Assembly: GCF_000284315.1 (NCBI RefSeq)
Contig: NC_017094.1
Coordinates: forward strand, 1,457,486-1,521,485
DNA length: 64,000 nucleotides
Direction: 5' to 3'
Source: Leptospirillum ferrooxidans C2-3
Lineage (GTDB): Bacteria; Nitrospirota; Leptospirillia; Leptospirillales; Leptospirillaceae
A program made the translations under genes and the position numbers. The notes under the pieces are model-generated. The model did not search any database and was not told the origin of the DNA. It saw only the letters and a list, made by a program, of their open reading frames with translations. Numbering within the stretch: position 1 is the stretch's first letter; each line of letters begins with the position of its first letter. Positions 8,797 to 17,010 of the stretch are shown piece after piece.

Positions 8797-10236
8797 TTAT
8801 AGGAATCTCACCTTGTTCACTTGTGACCGAGCAAGGCTTGCCACAAGCGAACGTGCGTATTCCGGGTTGGATGGGAAATAAAGGTGGAGATAGGATCCCA
8901 TGACATTGCCCATTTTCATGCCCTCATTTTCCCCGCTTTTCAAAAATGCGGGAGAAGTCGAAGCCTCTTCCGATGGATCATTCAGGAGAAAACTATAGTG
9001 GAAAATATGGCCGCGGACAAATCCAGAAGCCATTGCAAAAGGGCCGCTTCCCGGGTGGGACACCTCTGCATAACCCAAGCGCCGGAGTTTTTCTCCCATC
9101 ACAAAACTGGTCGGAAAAAGACCTGTGAATTCATGAAGAAGCTCGCCATCCTGACGATTTCTGGGTCCCCTCGTCAGATACAGGAAGCCTCCACATTCAC
9201 CGACAATGGGCGCTCCGGTCCTTGAAAAGGAACGGACCGATTCTTTCATGGCCTGATTTCCTGACAATTCCTCCGCATAAAGCTCCGGATACCCCCCGCC
9301 AAACAATAATCCATCAAGATCTTCGGGAAGAGAGGAGTCTTCCATCGGAGAAAAAGGGACCAGGTCAACACCCAATTCGGAGAGCATTTCAAGGTTTTCG
9401 GGATAATAAAAAGAAAAGGCACGATCCCATGCGATTCCAAGACGCACCTTTGCCGTCTGGAGATTGTGTCCCCTATGAATCCCCCCCCAAAAAGGGACGG
9501 GGCCCGAATTCTGAGGAATCTCCGGTTTGGGATCTCTTTTTTGAAAATGTTGTTCGATCAGCTCCCAGGAAAATCCAGGAACAATCTCCGAATCGATCGT
9601 GTCCATAAAACGTTCCAAGAATCCGTTCAACGAAAGCTCTTTCACACCAACCAGCCCCAGATGACGCTCCGGAAGCTCAAGGGCCACATTCCGCTCAATC
9701 GTCCCCAGAAGTGGAGGCAAGCCGTCTTTCCCAAGAGCCTCCCTCAGGATATCTCCATGCCGTTTCGATCCGGTAAAGGTCGCAATCACACCCAGGATCC
9801 GAAGCCCGGGAGCATGGACCATGACCCCTTTCACCAAGGCTTTTATCGTCTCGGCCAAACCTTTTGAGTTGATCACCAAAATGACCGGAAGATCAAGCGT
9901 CCGAGCAATATCTGCGGTCGATGTCCCTTTTGTCTCTCCGTCAAAGATCCCCATCACGCCTTCGATCACCCCGCCGGATTTTTCGGAGATCGAAGTCTCG
10001 TAGCGTTTTATGAGCCCTTCCTCCGAAAGGAAGTACCTGTCCAGATTGAAAGACGGGCCGGACACACAAGCTTCATGAAAACGGGGATCGATAAAGTCCG
10101 GTCCGCACTTCATCGGAGCCACATCCAATCCCCGGGATGAAAGACCACGAAGAAGGGCCATGGTGGCAACCGTTTTTCCTGAACCTGATGAAAGACCCGC
10201 AACAACGAGTCCATTTCTTCGATCAGACATTGCCAC
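8797..10236 (-). CDS. cbiA: Cobyrinate a,c-diamide synthase CbiA/CobB
   Basis: This enzyme amidates the a and c carboxylates of (hydrogeno)cobyrinic acid using glutamine and ATP. The N-terminal ATPase domain has a P-loop GLSSGSGKT (about residues 14-22) and the substrate-binding MKCGPDFIDPRFHE. The C-terminal class I glutamine amidotransferase domain has FGGGYPELYAEEL and the nucleophile Cys348 in GECGGFLYL. A late His (HIFHYSF) completes the triad. Length (479) is normal. The start is GTG at 10236 or ATG at 10230; either overlaps the phosphatase gene upstream, so the pair is coupled. Confidence 0.94.
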   Translation of the reverse strand: MAMSDRRNGLVVAGLSSGSGKTVATMALLRGLSSRGLDVAPMKCGPDFIDPRFHEACVSGPSFNLDRYFLSEEGLIKRYETSISEKSGGVIEGVMGIFDGETKGTSTADIARTLDLPVILVINSKGLAETIKALVKGVMVHAPGLRILGVIATFTGSKRHGDILREALGKDGLPPLLGTIERNVALELPERHLGLVGVKELSLNGFLERFMDTIDSEIVPGFSWELIEQHFQKRDPKPEIPQNSGPVPFWGGIHRGHNLQTAKVRLGIAWDRAFSFYYPENLEMLSELGVDLVPFSPMEDSSLPEDLDGLLFGGGYPELYAEELSGNQAMKESVRSFSRTGAPIVGECGGFLYLTRGPRNRQDGELLHEFTGLFPTSFVMGEKLRRLGYAEVSHPGSGPFAMASGFVRGHIFHYSFLLNDPSEEASTSPAFLKSGENEGMKMGNVMGSYLHLYFPSNPEYARSLVASLARSQVNKVRFL

Positions 10237-10882
10237 TGCCCATAATGCTCTCCGGAGTCTGATTGAGCGTCATCAGACAGGGAGGATGGTCCCTGTAGAA
10301 GTCGATGATATTGTGGGCGGCGTGTTCCTGCGAAAACCGGAAATAGGATTGAATGGAAAGGCCAAGGGCATGAAGGATCAGTATCCTGTTTGTACCGCTA
10401 TGGCAGACCATCACAATTTCTATTCCGAATCCCGACTTGTGAAGAACTTCATCCCATCCTGAAAGGACCCTTTTGGAAAATCCGAACAAGCTCTCACCAC
10501 CTTCAGGCGCGAATGAGGGATCCACCTCAAGCCAACGTTTGTAACCCTCCGGATCACGTGAAGAAATCTCTTCCCGGGTCAACCCTTCCCATGATCCAAA
10601 GCGGCGTTCGCTGAGGGATTCGAGAGCCAGAGTCTCCCCTTTTCGATCCGACTGGACGAGAGAGAGGCTCTCCTTTGTTCTGGTAAGGGTGCTCGAAATA
10701 AAAAAACTTGCAGACATCCCATGGAGATGGCTTCCCCAAAAAGCCATTTGACGCCGTCCTTTATCCGAAAGGCGAATATCGGTCGAGCCATTGATCAGGC
10801 TCTTTTCGGAGTTTTCAAGATGGCCGTGACGAAACAGGTGAACTCTCAGTCGGTCAGGGATCTGGTCGGAAGACTTGGTCAA
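10223..10882 (-). CDS. Histidine phosphatase, probable alpha-ribazole phosphatase (CobC-like)
   Basis: The protein (219 residues) is a histidine-phosphatase-superfamily enzyme. It has the catalytic LFRHGHLE near residue 17, the second-motif region SSTLTRTKESL, and VCHSGTNRILI with the second catalytic His. In cobalamin synthesis CobC removes the 5'-phosphate of alpha-ribazole phosphate or of adenosylcobalamin phosphate. Its overlap with cbiA and the nearby cobS, cobT and cobU favour that role, but the family also includes phosphoglycerate mutase-like enzymes. The start is TTG at 10882 with GGAG seven bases upstream. Confidence 0.75.
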   Translation of the reverse strand: MTKSSDQIPDRLRVHLFRHGHLENSEKSLINGSTDIRLSDKGRRQMAFWGSHLHGMSASFFISSTLTRTKESLSLVQSDRKGETLALESLSERRFGSWEGLTREEISSRDPEGYKRWLEVDPSFAPEGGESLFGFSKRVLSGWDEVLHKSGFGIEIVMVCHSGTNRILILHALGLSIQSYFRFSQEHAAHNIIDFYRDHPPCLMTLNQTPESIMGSGNV

Positions 10883-11011
10883 TGGACAACTCCGGCGTAT
10901 AAGGGAAATCAGACAGGAGATCCTCTCCGTCCATCTGGAAAACGATGGAATTTTCGGGAAAAATTATAGCACAACATCCATCCGGGAAAATTCCCGGACA
11001 AACCAGCAAAA

Positions 11012-11944
11012 TCATTTTTCCTGAAGGCTCCACCAAAGACCTTGGGGAAGCAGTTGATCAAAACAAAAACCTTCTCCTGTCAAAAGTTCAAGGATCAAGA
11101 TTGCCTGGGCGGTCGAGAGAAGATCCGGAATGGCTCCCGGAATCCGTCCGAATCCTCCGGATACGCTCCGGGAATCCATTACCCACTCCAAAATTTCTTT
11201 TGAAAAGGAACAGCCCTTCCGCTCCTTCACATCCCTCATGACCCCGCTTGCAATAACCGCCATATCCGTTGCCGTCGATCCCTCCGACAGGACGTATCCA
11301 AAAACCGCATGGACAAATGGAGACAGATCGGAAGATCCGAAGATCCGGCCCGGATACCATCCTGAAATATCCATCTCCCATTCGTAAAATCTTTCGATCA
11401 GTGTGCTCCCGATAGGATCGTCTGAGACTGGCAGAAAAGGACGATCACCATTCCATCTGGCAAGATCCGCCAGCCGGTTCCATGCGATCAGGCTCGACTG
11501 TGATCCGGAAGTGCCCGTCTTCCCGAGCGGGCCATCCGGGAGAATCCCTTCCCTGAAAAAATGTTTTGCCGTTTTTTCAAGGAAGGCAATCACCCGGAGT
11601 CGCAGCTCCTCCGAAAGAAAATCTCCCATCAGTCGAAGAGACGAGCACAGATGCCAAACTCCCGTGATATCCTCGCCGGAAAGCTCCAGAAGAAGTCTCT
11701 CCATGAGCCATGAGTGGGTCCTGGAATCGGATCGAAGGTTTTGCCGTCCACCCGGATCCAGAAGTCTAAAGGCAAGAGCGGCAGCATGAGTGTCCAGAAC
11801 AGAAGGCGCCCCTGATCCCATGGATTTGAAATAACAGAAACCGCCTGTTTCCAAACGACGCCCCCTGATGTAGGAAAGGGCTTCTCTCCGAATCTCCAAG
11901 AGGGGGATCCTTGAAAGCGAATCCGGATCAAACATCCCATTCAT
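11012..11944 (-). CDS. Alpha-alpha-toroid protein resembling prenyltransferase/squalene-cyclase repeats, function unknown
   Basis: I do not recognise an exact family. The 310-residue cytoplasmic protein contains segments like the glycine-rich repeats of protein prenyltransferase beta subunits and squalene cyclases: ETGGFCYFKS with VLDTHAAALAFRLL, and SVSGGFGRIPGAIPDLLSTAQAILILELL split over residues about 270-300. Similar toroids act in terpenoid cyclisation or serve as binding scaffolds. No DxDD protonation motif is evident. The start at 11944 has AGGAGG upstream; a longer frame to 12139 would overlap the divergent reductase. It lies 129 bp upstream of the CobC-like gene in the same direction. 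Confidence 0.6.
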   Translation of the reverse strand: MNGMFDPDSLSRIPLLEIRREALSYIRGRRLETGGFCYFKSMGSGAPSVLDTHAAALAFRLLDPGGRQNLRSDSRTHSWLMERLLLELSGEDITGVWHLCSSLRLMGDFLSEELRLRVIAFLEKTAKHFFREGILPDGPLGKTGTSGSQSSLIAWNRLADLARWNGDRPFLPVSDDPIGSTLIERFYEWEMDISGWYPGRIFGSSDLSPFVHAVFGYVLSEGSTATDMAVIASGVMRDVKERKGCSFSKEILEWVMDSRSVSGGFGRIPGAIPDLLSTAQAILILELLTGEGFCFDQLLPQGLWWSLQEK

Positions 11945-12077
11945 CCTTTTCCTCCTGACACCATCCGATCCCGAACCCGAACATCTCCCCCGCAGCTTGC
12001 CCTCAAAATCAGGAATTGCTAGGATGGTCCGATGAAAAAACATTTTTCCCTTTGAATTTGAACAAGGAGTCCTTCTG

Positions 12078-13109
12078 ATGCAAAAAAGGCACCTGGGTCG
12101 CAGTGGCGTTAGCGTTTCTTCCATCGGCTTCGGCCTCATGGGATTATCCGATTTTTATGGTCCACCTTCCAAGGAAGAGGCCATGAAAAGCCTTCTCCAT
12201 GCCATCTCGAGGGGTATCACTTTTCTGGATACGGCAGATGTCTATGGAGATGGAGACAATGAGCGACTTCTGGGAGAGGCTGTGAAAAGCCATGGCCGCG
12301 AAGGGCTGACCATTGCGACCAAATGCGGGATCGTCCGGGACAAGGCGACCAATCGGCCGACAGGGGTCAATGGACGTCCGGAATATATCCTCGAAGCCTG
12401 TCAGAAAAGTCTGGACCGGCTAGGCATCCAGACGATCGACCTCTACTATCTTCATCGTGTCGACCCTTCGGTACCCATTGCGGAATCCATGGGTGCCATG
12501 GCGGAACTGGTCCAAAAGGGAATGGTCCGGCATGTGGGGCTTTCAGAGGCCAATCCTTCGGATATCAGGAAAGCCCACAAGGTCCAGCCGATCGCTGCCT
12601 TGCAGAATGAATACTCCCTTGTCACAAGAGAGATCGAGATCGATGTCCTTGGAACCTGCCGGGAACTGGGAATCGGACTGGTGGCTTACAGTCCGCTGGG
12701 AAGAGGGCTCATCACCGGATCTTTTGCTTCCGCATCGGAGATCAAGGACGGAGATGTCCGCAAATCCCATCCCCGTTTTCAGTCAGAAAATCTCCTGAAG
12801 AATAAGGAACTTGCTGAAAAAGTCCGGGAAATGGCAACCAGAAACCATATGACGCCCGCCCAGCTGGCTCTTTCATGGATTCTGGCACAGGGCCCGGATA
12901 TCGTCCCCATTCCGGGGTCTTCCCGTATTTCCCATATCGATGAGTTCGTCGACGGCTTGGCGATTCCCGTTCCCTTTCAGGAACTGGTCAGGCTGACCGA
13001 CCTTTTTCCGCTGGGAATCGCCAAGGGGCTCAGATATCCTGAGGAAGCCCTAAAGAGAGTCTACATGCCGCCTGCCCCGGAGCCTAAGTCCACAGGGGCG
13101 GCACACTAG
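12078..13109 (+). CDS. Aldo/keto reductase
   Basis: A 343-residue NADPH-dependent aldo/keto reductase with a complete catalytic tetrad by position: Asp51 and Tyr56 in DTADVYG, Lys82 in ATKCG, and His126 in YYLHRVD. The C-terminal cofactor-binding segment VPIPGSSRISHIDE is present. The overall pattern (HLGRSGVSVSSIGFGLMGLS) resembles the YakC/AKR13 group acting on aldehydes; the substrate is unknown. AAGGAG precedes the ATG. It is divergent from the toroid-protein gene, with 133 bp between starts, and appears monocistronic. Confidence 0.93.
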   Translation: MQKRHLGRSGVSVSSIGFGLMGLSDFYGPPSKEEAMKSLLHAISRGITFLDTADVYGDGDNERLLGEAVKSHGREGLTIATKCGIVRDKATNRPTGVNGRPEYILEACQKSLDRLGIQTIDLYYLHRVDPSVPIAESMGAMAELVQKGMVRHVGLSEANPSDIRKAHKVQPIAALQNEYSLVTREIEIDVLGTCRELGIGLVAYSPLGRGLITGSFASASEIKDGDVRKSHPRFQSENLLKNKELAEKVREMATRNHMTPAQLALSWILAQGPDIVPIPGSSRISHIDEFVDGLAIPVPFQELVRLTDLFPLGIAKGLRYPEEALKRVYMPPAPEPKSTGAAH

Positions 13110-13467
13110 GAAGAAATTCCCGGAACCGATGGTAACTCTTCAGAACGATAGGTAGCGAGCAGGTTGCTCTGGCAGGCTGCCTATCACAAGATATCCAACC
13201 GGTGAGTCCGCCAAGAAGCCGGAGCGGGAGGTATCATTTCGACCTTTATCTTCAAATCAGCTCCCTTCGGTACCTCCGTTCTTTCTTCTCTCCCCATAGC
13301 GAGCTTTGACCAAGAAAATGAACAGCCGTTTGCTTTATGGAGATTTTTCTGAACCATTGCGTGATGGATATCACTGGAGAATACCTTGAATCGCCTGAAA
13401 CAAGAGGAATAAAATGAGGGTATTGGCATAAGTCGTTCAACAGATCCACAGATATAAGGAGGTAGCC
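13110..13467. other. 358-bp intergenic region with a possible structured element
   Basis: No convincing gene is visible here. Near its left end, GATAGGTAGC (13147-13156) pairs with GCTGCCTATC (13176-13185) over ten positions with one G-U. The internal hairpin is GAGCA (13157-13161)/TGCTC (13165-13169). The right end carries the ribosome-binding site of the next gene. I match it to no known riboswitch. Confidence 0.4.
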
Positions 13468-13890
13468 ATGACTTGCCAACCCAAAATACGGCCGGCCGTC
13501 AATCTGGCGAACGGTTTTCTTTTTGTTCTTTCTCTTGCGAGCCCCGTTATGGCTCATCCGGGCGGAATCACACCACCCGTTCATCCTCCGGTGCACCCCG
13601 GAATTCATGTTCATCCGGCAGGTGGGGCCAACATGGGGATGGCCCACATGAGTCCGACTCCTGCAAACTTTGGTCAAACGGTCTCAGGAGTCGCTTCTTC
13701 CCAAGGGCAGACCATTTCCCAGGATGCCAAGTCAGGAATGACCGGACAGGCTCTTTCGGCTATCGCCAATCAGCATGGACAGGTTGTCTCCGGCGTAGCA
13801 ACAGGTTTGACACCTGTTCCTCCTCCGCCAGGCGGATCACCACCACCACCTCCTCCAAGCGGATCACCGCCTCCTCCTCCCTCTCCCTAG
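13468..13890 (+). CDS. Small exported His/Pro-rich protein
   Basis: I do not recognise this 140-residue protein. It has a signal peptide (hydrophobic FLFVLSLASPVMA, cleavage after VMA). The mature part begins with repeated His-Pro units (about residues 29-55, including PPVHPPVHPGIHVHP). A middle region follows with two similar GQTVSGVAS / GQVVSGVAT modules. The tail is proline-rich, (PPPPP)GSPPPPPP-like, near residues 115-140. The His-Pro stretch could bind metal; the polyproline tail may span the wall or be unstructured. A near-perfect AAGGAGGT site precedes the ATG. It is convergent with the next gene. Confidence 0.75.
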   Translation: MTCQPKIRPAVNLANGFLFVLSLASPVMAHPGGITPPVHPPVHPGIHVHPAGGANMGMAHMSPTPANFGQTVSGVASSQGQTISQDAKSGMTGQALSAIANQHGQVVSGVATGLTPVPPPPGGSPPPPPPSGSPPPPPSP

Positions 13891-13916
13891 ATCGGGAGTT
13901 TTGAAGGTCTATAATC

Positions 13917-13956
13917 TGGGCACTCTATCCATTGTCCTCTTGGGAATGAGTGCCCA
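13917..13956. terminator. Candidate bidirectional hairpin between convergent genes
   Basis: TGGGCACTC (13917-13925) and GAGTGCCCA (13948-13956) form a perfect 9-bp inverted repeat around a 22-nt loop, midway between two convergent genes. There is no long T tract, so intrinsic termination would be weak. Confidence 0.4.
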
Positions 13957-13980
13957 CTTCATTAATGGGTCATCGTCTTC

Positions 13981-14775
13981 TCAGTAGGAATAATAAAAAG
14001 ATACCCCCTCGTAGCCTCCCACACCCGGCCAGACAGAAGAGTTGAGCACTCCGGCCTCAAGAGAGAAAGTAGTATGCAGGGAAGGGAATTCTGCTGAGAA
14101 GACTCCTCCTCCCTGCACAACTTCGTAACTGCTATTCCCCTGGCCGATGATCTCGGGTCCGGCATAGAAAAGCGCCTTCCTGCGAAAAAGCTCTCCGGCA
14201 TCCATCATGTAGCGCCCTTCACCCAATAAATAGTTAATGCTTCCGATATAACTTCCAAAAAGATCAAGAGCGCCAGGACCCATCCGATCAAAAAGAAATT
14301 CGGTCTGGACATAGACTCCGGAGACTGTGCTCACCGGAGAAAATGTCTGGTCAACATTAAAATAGGCCCCGCCTATATCCCCCTCCCAGAACCCCCAAGA
14401 GGTCGGGATACGAAGCCCAACAGCTCCCACGCCTCCTGTATAGGACTCGCGAGTCAAACCATCCACCGATTGCTCAGGAGAGACTGCAGGCTGGTTGAAA
14501 TTGATGACATTGCCCGCAGCAAATACATGTAGAAAGGCTGGCTCAGGTCCATCGGCAAGACTCTTCAGTCCCTCCAGGGGAAAGAGTCCCCCGACCATGG
14601 CATCATAGAATGCCGCTTGCTGGGAAAAGATCATTTCTCCACCGGACAGCTCCAATATTGGAGAAGAATCGGCCCTACAGAAAGAGGGAAAAACAACAAA
14701 GGAAAATCCCAGAAATAAAAACAGAAAAGAGAGCTTTCGCTTTCCAGCGTTTGTATGGAAAAAAGAGGCTGTCAA
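13981..14775 (-). CDS. Exported outer-membrane-like protein, possibly BcsS-related
   Basis: The predicted product (about 265 residues) has a clear signal peptide (KRK then FLFLFLGFSFVVF, cleavage after CRA). The remainder is rich in Gly and aromatic residues with alternating patterns suggesting a beta-barrel (FWEGDIGGAYFNVD, GPGALDLFGSYIGSI). Segments such as YAGPEIIGQGNSSYE and the terminal GYEGVSFYYSY remind me of BcsS, a protein linked to cellulose secretion, but no cellulose genes are in view. I prefer the TTG at 14775, which has AGGAG eight bases upstream. The frame continues to 14826 into a 14-bp tandem repeat, where no start is well supported. Confidence 0.6.
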   Translation of the reverse strand: MTASFFHTNAGKRKLSFLFLFLGFSFVVFPSFCRADSSPILELSGGEMIFSQQAAFYDAMVGGLFPLEGLKSLADGPEPAFLHVFAAGNVINFNQPAVSPEQSVDGLTRESYTGGVGAVGLRIPTSWGFWEGDIGGAYFNVDQTFSPVSTVSGVYVQTEFLFDRMGPGALDLFGSYIGSINYLLGEGRYMMDAGELFRRKALFYAGPEIIGQGNSSYEVVQGGGVFSAEFPSLHTTFSLEAGVLNSSVWPGVGGYEGVSFYYSY

Positions 14776-15124
14776 CCTGACTTCTCCTAATTTCAATCCA
14801 CTCAAGATCCACTGTTCAAGATCCACTGTTCAAGATCCACTGTTCAAGATCCACTGTTCAAGATCCACTGTTCAAGATCCACTGTTCAAGATCCACTGTC
14901 CTGAAGATTGGCATTTTCAAAATCTTCTCTTCTCAAGAGGGCAGCAGCACCCTATAGAACATCATGACTGAGAGCAGAATCTCGAATGATCATGCATGGA
15001 AATCAAGGCCCTTTTCCCGGATGACCCGGCAATGCCCATATATTTTCCCGGGTATTTTCCAAAACGCATTCTTTTTCTTTTCGTTTTTTTGCATGCCCTA
15101 AGGGAAGTCCATACGGTCGAGCCA
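14776..15124. other. Intergenic region between cobS and the exported protein gene
   Basis: This 349-bp stretch contains the 14-bp tandem array and about 220 bp without a supported gene. Open frames in it have no family-like sequence. No strong terminator for cobS is visible. Confidence 0.55.
14803..14900. repeat. Seven tandem copies of a 14-bp unit
   Basis: The unit CAAGATCCACTGTT is repeated seven times head to tail. Six copies are identical and the seventh ends in C. On the minus strand the unit is AACAGTGGATCTTG, and the array lies 27 bp upstream of the likely start of the exported protein gene. Fourteen is not a multiple of three, so gain or loss of a unit would shift any frame through it or change promoter or leader spacing. 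Confidence 0.98.
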
Positions 15125-15871
15125 TCACCCTCTGATCGAAAAAAGCACCAGCGCAAAAAGGGCAACGCCCTCAAGACCCTCAATCGACCAACCCATAAAA
15201 TCTCCCGAAAGGCTATCACTTCGTTTCAGGACCCAAAGGGCGATCATCACCCATACCACCCATCCTGCTGCTACAGAAAGAGCCCCCCCGATACCCAAAA
15301 GAACTCCGCAGGAAAGAAACGTTATCACTAGTCCCGAATAAAAGGATATTCCGGAAAAGGATGTCATGGCTATCGTTCCCAATCCGGGCGAGTCAGGGAT
15401 TCCGGGATTTAAAAACCGAAGTGTCTTCATAGACAATGGAAGAATGCCCCTTGCAAAAATCGGAACGGCCATGATCCAGAGAGAACGATCGTTCAGTGCA
15501 TCAAGACAGGCTATTTTAAAAACAGGAAGAAAAACCAGGGCCAGAACACCGTACACACCAACATGAGGATCTTTCCGGATCCGGAGCTTGTCTTCGAGAG
15601 TGCCGGAGTACAGGGCGGATTCCCATGTATCGGCCCAGCCATCAAAATGAAGCCCTCCGGTCAGGATCGCCCAAAGAATGGCCAAGAGAACCGACCGGAT
15701 CAATGAAGGGAAGGAGGAGGTTACAACCCATAGGCCCCAGAGGGCACTTCCCAGAAAAAAACCGACAATCGGAAACTGCTCGGGACAGATCTTGATGGAA
15801 AGACTGGAAGTCCCCATCGGTATACGGGTTAAAAACAGAACCGTTGACCGGAACCGGTCAAAGAATTCCAT
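15125..15871 (-). CDS. cobS: Adenosylcobinamide-GDP ribazoletransferase CobS
   Basis: CobS is the membrane enzyme joining adenosylcobinamide-GDP to alpha-ribazole (or its phosphate), the last step of cobalamin assembly. The 248-residue protein is strongly hydrophobic with several membrane segments. It has the family motif GGLHFDGWADTWE (about residues 73-85), the acidic metal-binding site, followed by RKDPHVGVYG. The N-terminal FLTRIP also fits. Its ATG shares one base with the cobT stop (TGATG). Confidence 0.95.
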   Translation of the reverse strand: MEFFDRFRSTVLFLTRIPMGTSSLSIKICPEQFPIVGFFLGSALWGLWVVTSSFPSLIRSVLLAILWAILTGGLHFDGWADTWESALYSGTLEDKLRIRKDPHVGVYGVLALVFLPVFKIACLDALNDRSLWIMAVPIFARGILPLSMKTLRFLNPGIPDSPGLGTIAMTSFSGISFYSGLVITFLSCGVLLGIGGALSVAAGWVVWVMIALWVLKRSDSLSGDFMGWSIEGLEGVALFALVLFSIRG

Positions 15872-16953
15872 CAGATTTTTCCGGACACGCTGGCCTCTTC
15901 AAATGTGGCCATCTGATGGAAGAGGCAAATGGCGGACTTCAGAAGCTGAGACGCAAGAACCCCTCCGGTGCCCTCCCCCAAACGCAAATCCAGATCCAGA
16001 ACCGGAGTCAGTCCCATATGCTCCAGAACGGCCTTATGTCCAATTTCGTGACCGACATGTCCCGCCAGAAGAAAATGCTTGACCCGTGGGCAAATCCTCC
16101 AGGCCAGAAGTGCTGAGGCGGAAGTGATCACCCCATCAAGGATGACCGGCAACCCGACAGTCGACGCCCCGAGAATCGCTCCTGCCATCGCCGCAATTTC
16201 AAAACCACCGACAGCCATTCCCCATTCCAGAGGAAAACTGATGGTCGGTCCATGCAGGGACAGAGCCTGTTCGATCACCTCGAGCTTTTTACGGTAACCC
16301 CTGTCATCGAGACCCGTTCCACGCCCTGTCACCAGAACCGGGGGCAACTCCAGAAGAGCCGAGATCAGGGCGGAGGCAGAGGTGGTATTTCCGATTCCCA
16401 TCTCCCCCAAAACGAGAAATCCCTTTCCCTGGACTTTCAGTTTTACAGAAAGGTCAAAGCCTGTTTTCATCGCCTGTACCATTTCAGATGGTGAGATCGC
16501 CCTCTGGGTCAGAAAATTTTGTGTCCCGTAGGCCACCTTGGCATTCACGACCGAGGGAAGAAAAGAAAGATCGGCATTCACCCCCATATCGAGAACCATC
16601 AACTCCAGCCCGGCCTGGCGGGCAAGCACATTGACAGCGGCCCCTCCGTTTGCAAAGTTTTTGACCATTTCAACGGTTACAACCTGAGGAAAGGCTGAAA
16701 CACCGCTCATGGCAATTCCGTGGTCGGAGGCAAATACGCAAACGACTCCGCCGGGATCCGGGAACAATGACTGACCACAGGCCAGTCCATACCATAAAAC
16801 CAGATCCTCAAGCCTTCCAAGCGACCCCTGAGGTTTCGTCAAGGAGTTCAACCGGCACAGGATCTCGCGTGATATCTCTTTCCGTTCGTGTGCTCTTTCT
16901 TCATCAATGGGTACGCGTGATGCCCAAAGGTCCACCTGTTCAAAAATCGTCAT
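15871..16953 (-). CDS. cobT: Nicotinate-nucleotide--dimethylbenzimidazole phosphoribosyltransferase CobT
   Basis: CobT activates the lower-ligand base to alpha-ribazole phosphate. The 360-residue protein has the conserved LTKPQGSLGRLE (about residues 38-49), VVCVFASDHGIA, NFANGGAAVNVLARQ, MGIGNTTSASAL, VTGRGTGLDD and a C-terminal DLRLGEGTGGVLA. The last contains the acidic residue expected to act as base. Length is standard. It is cotranslated with cobS downstream. A weak ribosome-binding site precedes the ATG, and cobU lies 57 bp upstream. Confidence 0.96.
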   Translation of the reverse strand: MTIFEQVDLWASRVPIDEERAHERKEISREILCRLNSLTKPQGSLGRLEDLVLWYGLACGQSLFPDPGGVVCVFASDHGIAMSGVSAFPQVVTVEMVKNFANGGAAVNVLARQAGLELMVLDMGVNADLSFLPSVVNAKVAYGTQNFLTQRAISPSEMVQAMKTGFDLSVKLKVQGKGFLVLGEMGIGNTTSASALISALLELPPVLVTGRGTGLDDRGYRKKLEVIEQALSLHGPTISFPLEWGMAVGGFEIAAMAGAILGASTVGLPVILDGVITSASALLAWRICPRVKHFLLAGHVGHEIGHKAVLEHMGLTPVLDLDLRLGEGTGGVLASQLLKSAICLFHQMATFEEASVSGKI

Positions 16954-17010
16954 TTAAGCGTTCACCCAATTCGTTATAGGCCTAAGGCAAGATCCTGAAC
17001 CCATTCCCTT

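Noticed and set aside
11012-12139. 375-residue version of the toroid protein
   Set aside because: It would overlap the divergent aldo/keto reductase; AGGAGG before 11944 decides the start.
13252-13677. 141-residue minus-strand frame opposite the secreted His/Pro-rich gene
   Set aside because: It lies antisense to a gene with a signal peptide and ideal ribosome-binding site, and shows no family-like sequence.
14803-14900. CRISPR-like array
   Set aside because: The 14-bp units are directly adjacent with no spacers, so it is a simple tandem repeat.
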